A DNA stretch of 9,878 nucleotides from FEN-1297 sp964530445 (lineage in GTDB: Bacteria > Bacteroidota > Ignavibacteria > Ignavibacteriales > Ignavibacteriaceae), in the NCBI GenBank assembly GCA_964530445.1, contig CAZHBJ010000128.1, positions 1 through 9,878 on the forward strand, in the 5' to 3' direction. The translations under genes were made by a program, and so were the position numbers. Below are positions 6,913 to 9,878 of this stretch, one piece after another. Numbering within the stretch: position 1 is the stretch's first letter; each line of letters starts with the position of its first letter. Below the pieces are notes generated by a model. The model ran no database searches and had not been told where the DNA came from. It saw only the letters and a list, made by a program, of their open reading frames with translations.

Positions 6913-8220
6913 TTACAGCTTGGATGCCTGCGCTAAACAAATTTGCATTGAATTTCCTTTGGTAGTAGCTGTATAATATAGTCTATATTCATTATTAACT
7001 TTTATCAAAAACGGATAATTAATTTGACTATATTTATTAGATGTCATTTGAATACTAAATTCGTATTTTGAATTTTTATCCCATTTTTTCCCATCCGTAG
7101 AATAGGCAATTCCCAACTTTGTTCTGTCCTCGTTACTATATACCATTACAAAACGATTATTATCATAAATTACTGCAGGAAAAGTAACGCCAATTCCTTC
7201 CCAATGAAAAGTCGGTATTAAGATCGGATTTTTTGAATATCTTGTCCAGTGGATACCGTCATTAGACAAAGCCAAATTTATTCTCATATTATTGTAATTA
7301 TCACTTGGACTGGATGAATAGTACATATAATATAGCTGGTTGATATTTAAGACAGATACAACCCCAATTTTAAATTCATTTGAATCGTTGGCTCTTAAAA
7401 CAGGAAACGGATATCTATGCCAATGTACACAATCGGTTGATAAAGCAAGCCCTATTTGCCATTTACCTTCCGGAGTGCTCCAACCGTTATAGTATAATCT
7501 ATAATTTCCATCTTTATCTTTTATAATAGCTCCTGGGACTACTGTATGATCATCCCACGTGCCTCTAGTATCACGTTCAAATATCGGTTCCTCCAAAGTA
7601 TTTTTCCATTTAATGCCGTCTGTTGATTCCGCATACCAAATATTAGGTTCCCCGGAATTATAACCACTCAAATAGAACATTTTAAAAATGCCCTTATCAA
7701 AAATAATTTTTGATGTACTTACCCTAATGGGGTGTGATGGATTTTCCATCACGGTAAAAATCGGATTGTTTGGAGAATCTATCCAGTTTACCTTTGGTTT
7801 TCCCCAATTAACAGTAATTTTTGCTCCGCCTGTATATTTATCATCAGGAATTAAATTAAGATTTACTTTCGAAATCTTTCCGGGTTGTATCAACACATAG
7901 TCCTTGCCCGAAAAAATTGTTCTTCCCTTTCTATCTAGTGCTATTACTTTTAGATTCCATTTCCCTTTTTGAACTCCTATAAAACTTATTGACGCTGTAG
8001 AATCAGATAATACATTTAATGTACGAGATAATGTGTCTGTATTACCGTTAGTTAAGAAGGCGGTAATTTTAACTACATTAGCCGGGATTCCAGGATTTCT
8101 AAATTCCAACGAAGCCTTACCGGAATTATCGTTTGTGGATTCATTTTTTGATATTGTATTATTTGAACAGCCATACGAAATAAACAAGAGTAGTAATATT
8201 GCGGAAAGTATATATTTCAT
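6913..8220 (-). CDS. Lipoprotein with five-bladed propeller (GH43/GH32-like), copy 1
   Basis: This 435-residue protein has a short lipoprotein signal (MKYILSAILLLLFISYGC, lipid Cys at 18), an Asn/Ser-rich linker, a beta-sandwich-like region (about 35-127) and a propeller domain (about 140-435). The propeller is marked by the repeated strand-turn pattern A-x-S-x-D-G-x-x-W: AESTDGIKW (197-205), ALSTDCVHW (269-277), ALSNDGIHW (327-335) and AYSTDGKKW (382-390). These are interleaved with 'Y-R-L-Y-Y' strands (NYRLYYNG, EYRLYYTA). This is the pattern of the arabinanase/levansucrase/invertase superfamily, whose members cut or bind glycans. Catalytic carboxylates cannot be assigned with confidence, so enzyme or binding activity is open. 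The ATG at 8218-8220 is supported by GGGGATAA immediately upstream. It is the last of at least three tandem paralogues, 215 bases from the next copy, and is probably displayed on an envelope membrane. Confidence 0.82.
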   Translation of the reverse strand: MKYILSAILLLLFISYGCSNNTISKNESTNDNSGKASLEFRNPGIPANVVKITAFLTNGNTDTLSRTLNVLSDSTASISFIGVQKGKWNLKVIALDRKGRTIFSGKDYVLIQPGKISKVNLNLIPDDKYTGGAKITVNWGKPKVNWIDSPNNPIFTVMENPSHPIRVSTSKIIFDKGIFKMFYLSGYNSGEPNIWYAESTDGIKWKNTLEEPIFERDTRGTWDDHTVVPGAIIKDKDGNYRLYYNGWSTPEGKWQIGLALSTDCVHWHRYPFPVLRANDSNEFKIGVVSVLNINQLYYMYYSSSPSDNYNNMRINLALSNDGIHWTRYSKNPILIPTFHWEGIGVTFPAVIYDNNRFVMVYSNEDRTKLGIAYSTDGKKWDKNSKYEFSIQMTSNKYSQINYPFLIKVNNEYRLYYTATTKGNSMQICLAQASKL

Positions 8221-8229
8221 TTTATCCCC
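8221..8229 (-). promoter_or_regulatory. Ribosome binding site of copy 1
   Basis: On the minus strand GGGGATAAA directly precedes the ATG, leaving 5 bases after the G run. The same GGGGATAA block precedes copy 2, which supports both starts. Confidence 0.55.
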
Positions 8230-8424
8230 GTAAAATATTTTAAGAAATACTTATAAAGATAGATTTACTGCTATTTGAATTTATAAAATCACTTGATCTA
8301 AAAAAGATTTATTTGATTCCAAATATTAATTCCAAAATTCAAAAAGCAGAAGCTCCCTACTTTTGATTCTTCTAATTATTTAGAGATGTTGTCTTTAAAA
8401 TAACACTTGATATCATAACAACAA

Positions 8425-8457
8425 TCAAATAAAATTTAAAATGTTGAGCTTTCAACA
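8425..8457 (-). terminator. Possible intrinsic terminator overlapping the end of copy 2
   Basis: On the minus strand TGTTGA (8457-8452), loop AAGC, TCAACA (8447-8442) forms a 6-base stem inside the last codons of copy 2. It is followed by TTTTAAATTTTATTT, which contains the TAA stop (8436-8438). The stem is short but the T-rich tail is in the right place. If real, it would separate copy 1 from copy 2 transcription, consistent with the 215-base gap. Confidence 0.35.
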
Positions 8458-9743
8458 AAACCAATTTTATATATGCCATCATAGGGACGGCTATTATTAT
8501 AATATACTCTAAACTTTCCCTGATATTTTATTAAAAACGGATAGGTAATTTTACTGGCCCAATGACTTGCAGTTTCATTACTAGTAAAAAATGGATTAGC
8601 GCCAACTTTTTCCCAATTTATTCCGTCCGACGAAACAGCTTTTCCAAAAGCCTCAATGTTTTCATTAGAATTCGTATATACCATTTTAAAATTACCGTTT
8701 TCATAAATTATTGATGAAAAATATGTCCCATTGCCCTCCCATGGTAATGTGGGAAATATTATAGGATTTCCTTTATATCTTTCCCAATTAATTCCATCAT
8801 TTGAAAATGCTAACCCGACCGCTAATTTCCCATTATTTAACATATTGTAATATAGATAGTATTTATTGTTTATTTTAATAATATCTTCCGGACCTATTGC
8901 AATTTCGGGTCCTTCCGGAGTCAAAATAGGATTAGGATATTTTTCCCAATTTATTCCGTCGGATGATATGGCTAATCCTATAGCTGCATAACCATCATGG
9001 ACATCAGTACCTCTATAATACATTTTATAAAAATTATTTTCTTTTAGTACCACACCATCTGTTACGGCATATGAATCCCATTCACCTGAAGCACCTGTGT
9101 ATAAAACAGGATGATCTACCGGAATAGTCCAATTAATTCCATTGTTTGAAACTGCATAGCCAATTGTCGAGTGCCCTGATGCACCTTGTTGACGATACCA
9201 CATTTTCAAAACGGAATCTTCCACTAATATTTTAGGGCTTGTTTCACCAAAAGGGCTATTCGAATCAACTGCATCAAATACGGGATTGCCTGAATAGTCT
9301 ATCCAACTACCATTAGTATTTCCCCAATTTATTGTAATAATAATACTTCCGGTACTGCTTTTTACCGGCATTAAATTTAGATTAACCCTTGTCGTTACGT
9401 TACTTTGAATTACTATGTCAGTTTCGCCTGAATATAAAACTTTATCGTTGTTATCATCAGCATTCACTTTTAAGTGCCACATACCTACTACTACATTTGT
9501 AAAATTTAATGATGCGGTTTTACCGGATATCGGCTCAACACTATTTGTCAATGTATCTTCCCCGCTTCGGCTTAATATTGCAATTACCTTTACAACATTA
9601 CTAGGAATACTATCGCTGCTGATTTTCAAAGCAACTTGGCCTGATTCGGATGCCTTACTTAAGGAAGGAGAAACTAAATTATTTGAACAGCCAAAATAAA
9701 TTGTAGTCAAAATAATTAAAAATATAAGAATTCGTTTCTTCAA
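8436..9743 (-). CDS. Lipoprotein with five-bladed propeller (GH43/GH32-like), copy 2
   Basis: This protein is the same length (435 residues) and layout as copy 1. It has a lipoprotein signal with Cys at 19 (TTIYFGCSNN), a beta-sandwich-like region (about 35-128) and a propeller with four clear repeats: AVSNNGINW (197-205), AISSDGINW (268-276), AFSNDGINW (322-330) and AVSSDGINW (379-387), each followed by N/H-P-[VIF]-x. In the third repeat 15 of 23 residues match copy 1 by eye (from NDGI to PWEG). The lipobox is relaxed at -3 and -2, as is common in Bacteroidota. The start is TTG (9741-9743); no in-frame ATG lies in the signal, and GGGGGGATAATC sits directly upstream, so TTG is the likely true start. 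A third copy ends 59 bases upstream, so the two may share a transcript. A glycan-related function is inferred from the fold; substrate unknown. Confidence 0.82.
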   Translation of the reverse strand: MKKRILIFLIILTTIYFGCSNNLVSPSLSKASESGQVALKISSDSIPSNVVKVIAILSRSGEDTLTNSVEPISGKTASLNFTNVVVGMWHLKVNADDNNDKVLYSGETDIVIQSNVTTRVNLNLMPVKSSTGSIIITINWGNTNGSWIDYSGNPVFDAVDSNSPFGETSPKILVEDSVLKMWYRQQGASGHSTIGYAVSNNGINWTIPVDHPVLYTGASGEWDSYAVTDGVVLKENNFYKMYYRGTDVHDGYAAIGLAISSDGINWEKYPNPILTPEGPEIAIGPEDIIKINNKYYLYYNMLNNGKLAVGLAFSNDGINWERYKGNPIIFPTLPWEGNGTYFSSIIYENGNFKMVYTNSNENIEAFGKAVSSDGINWEKVGANPFFTSNETASHWASKITYPFLIKYQGKFRVYYNNSRPYDGIYKIGFVESSTF

Positions 9744-9755
9744 GATTATCCCCCC
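9744..9755 (-). promoter_or_regulatory. Strong ribosome site deciding a TTG start
   Basis: GGGGGGATAATC lies immediately before TTG on the minus strand, with 6 bases after the G run. It shares GGGGATAA with the site of copy 1, and the reading from TTG gives an aligned signal peptide, so this site fixes the start of copy 2. Confidence 0.55.
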
Positions 9756-9802
9756 AAAACAATTCTATTTAAATTACTTAATAAAAATAAGCTAAACTAT
9801 TT

Positions 9803-9878
9803 TCATTGCTCGAAAGCGACGCCAATATGATATAGGCCATCATCTCCTAACCCGGAATAATATAGTCTATATTCAGTT
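9803..9878 (-). CDS. Third propeller lipoprotein paralogue (C-terminal end only)
   Basis: Reading leftward from the window edge gives TEYRLYYSGLGDDGLYHIGV then AFEQ and a TGA stop at 9803-9805. This aligns with the C-termini of copy 1 (NEYRLYYTATTKGNSMQICL) and copy 2 (GKFRVYYNNSRPYDGIYKIG), the closing strand of the propeller. Only 24 residues are in the window, so the rest of the architecture is inferred from the neighbours. It shows that the array extends beyond the right edge. Confidence 0.8.
   Translation of the reverse strand, partial: TEYRLYYSGLGDDGLYHIGVAFEQ

Larger units (their letters stand above)
6913..9878 (-). repeat. Tandem paralogous gene array (at least three copies)
   Basis: Two complete genes and the end of a third lie head-to-tail on the minus strand and align along their visible length. 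Within each complete gene, the DNA for the D-G-I-x-W blade motif also recurs; for example, the plus-strand text CCCAATTTATTCCGTC occurs twice in copy 2 (starting near 8610 and 8947), with close variants near 8785 and 9131. The array has two repeat levels: blades within genes, and genes within the locus. Confidence 0.75.

Noticed and set aside
6913..9878. Mobile element or phage origin for the tandem lipoprotein array
   Set aside because: No transposase, integrase, terminal inverted repeats or tRNA-type attachment site is visible; tandem duplication explains the array.

Overview
The window is strongly A+T rich, lacks consistent Shine-Dalgarno sequences, and encodes a mitochondrial-type aconitase, short-signal lipoproteins and pilin-like envelope proteins. 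This fits a member of the Bacteroidota/Chlorobiota group, perhaps Ignavibacteria. The assignment is inferred from gene style, not from a marker gene, and is of moderate confidence. No tRNA, rRNA, CRISPR array, insertion sequence or phage gene was seen.

Layout. (1) Positions 1-466, minus strand: the N-terminal third or less of an aconitate hydratase, cut by the left edge. (2) 690-2048, plus strand: a complete NtrC-type response regulator (receiver, AAA+ sigma-54 activator domain, Fis-type HTH). (3) 2242-4288, plus strand: three genes joined by 1-base stop/start overlaps. They encode envelope proteins that resemble minor pilins (MshD-, PilW- and PilX-like) but lack the usual prepilin leader. 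The gap before them holds a well-spaced candidate sigma-54 promoter (2171-2186) and, about 100-130 bases upstream of the predicted start site, a doubled TGTCACCATA element overlapping dyads (2065-2101). The simplest reading is that the regulator at 690-2048 binds this element and drives the pilin-like operon. (4) 4449-4718, plus strand: a small acidic protein with a SAP/Rho-N-like helical segment, convergent with (5) 4747-5121, minus strand, an extended GroES-family protein. (6) 5122-5548: non-coding, with A+T-rich inverted repeats. (7) 5549-6835, plus strand: a GT-B glycosyltransferase. (8) 6913-9878, minus strand: a tandem array of at least three paralogous lipoproteins, each with an N-terminal beta-sandwich-like region and a five-bladed propeller of the GH43/GH32-like superfamily. 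The third copy is cut by the right edge.

How they may work together. The regulator and the three pilin-like genes look like one regulated unit: a two-component output controlling a surface or secretion pseudopilus-like assembly. The sensor kinase is not in the window. The lipoprotein array and the glycosyltransferase may both serve surface glycan biology, but the only link is proximity. The strongest candidate for an undescribed system is the leaderless pilin-like trio together with its own sigma-54 switch.
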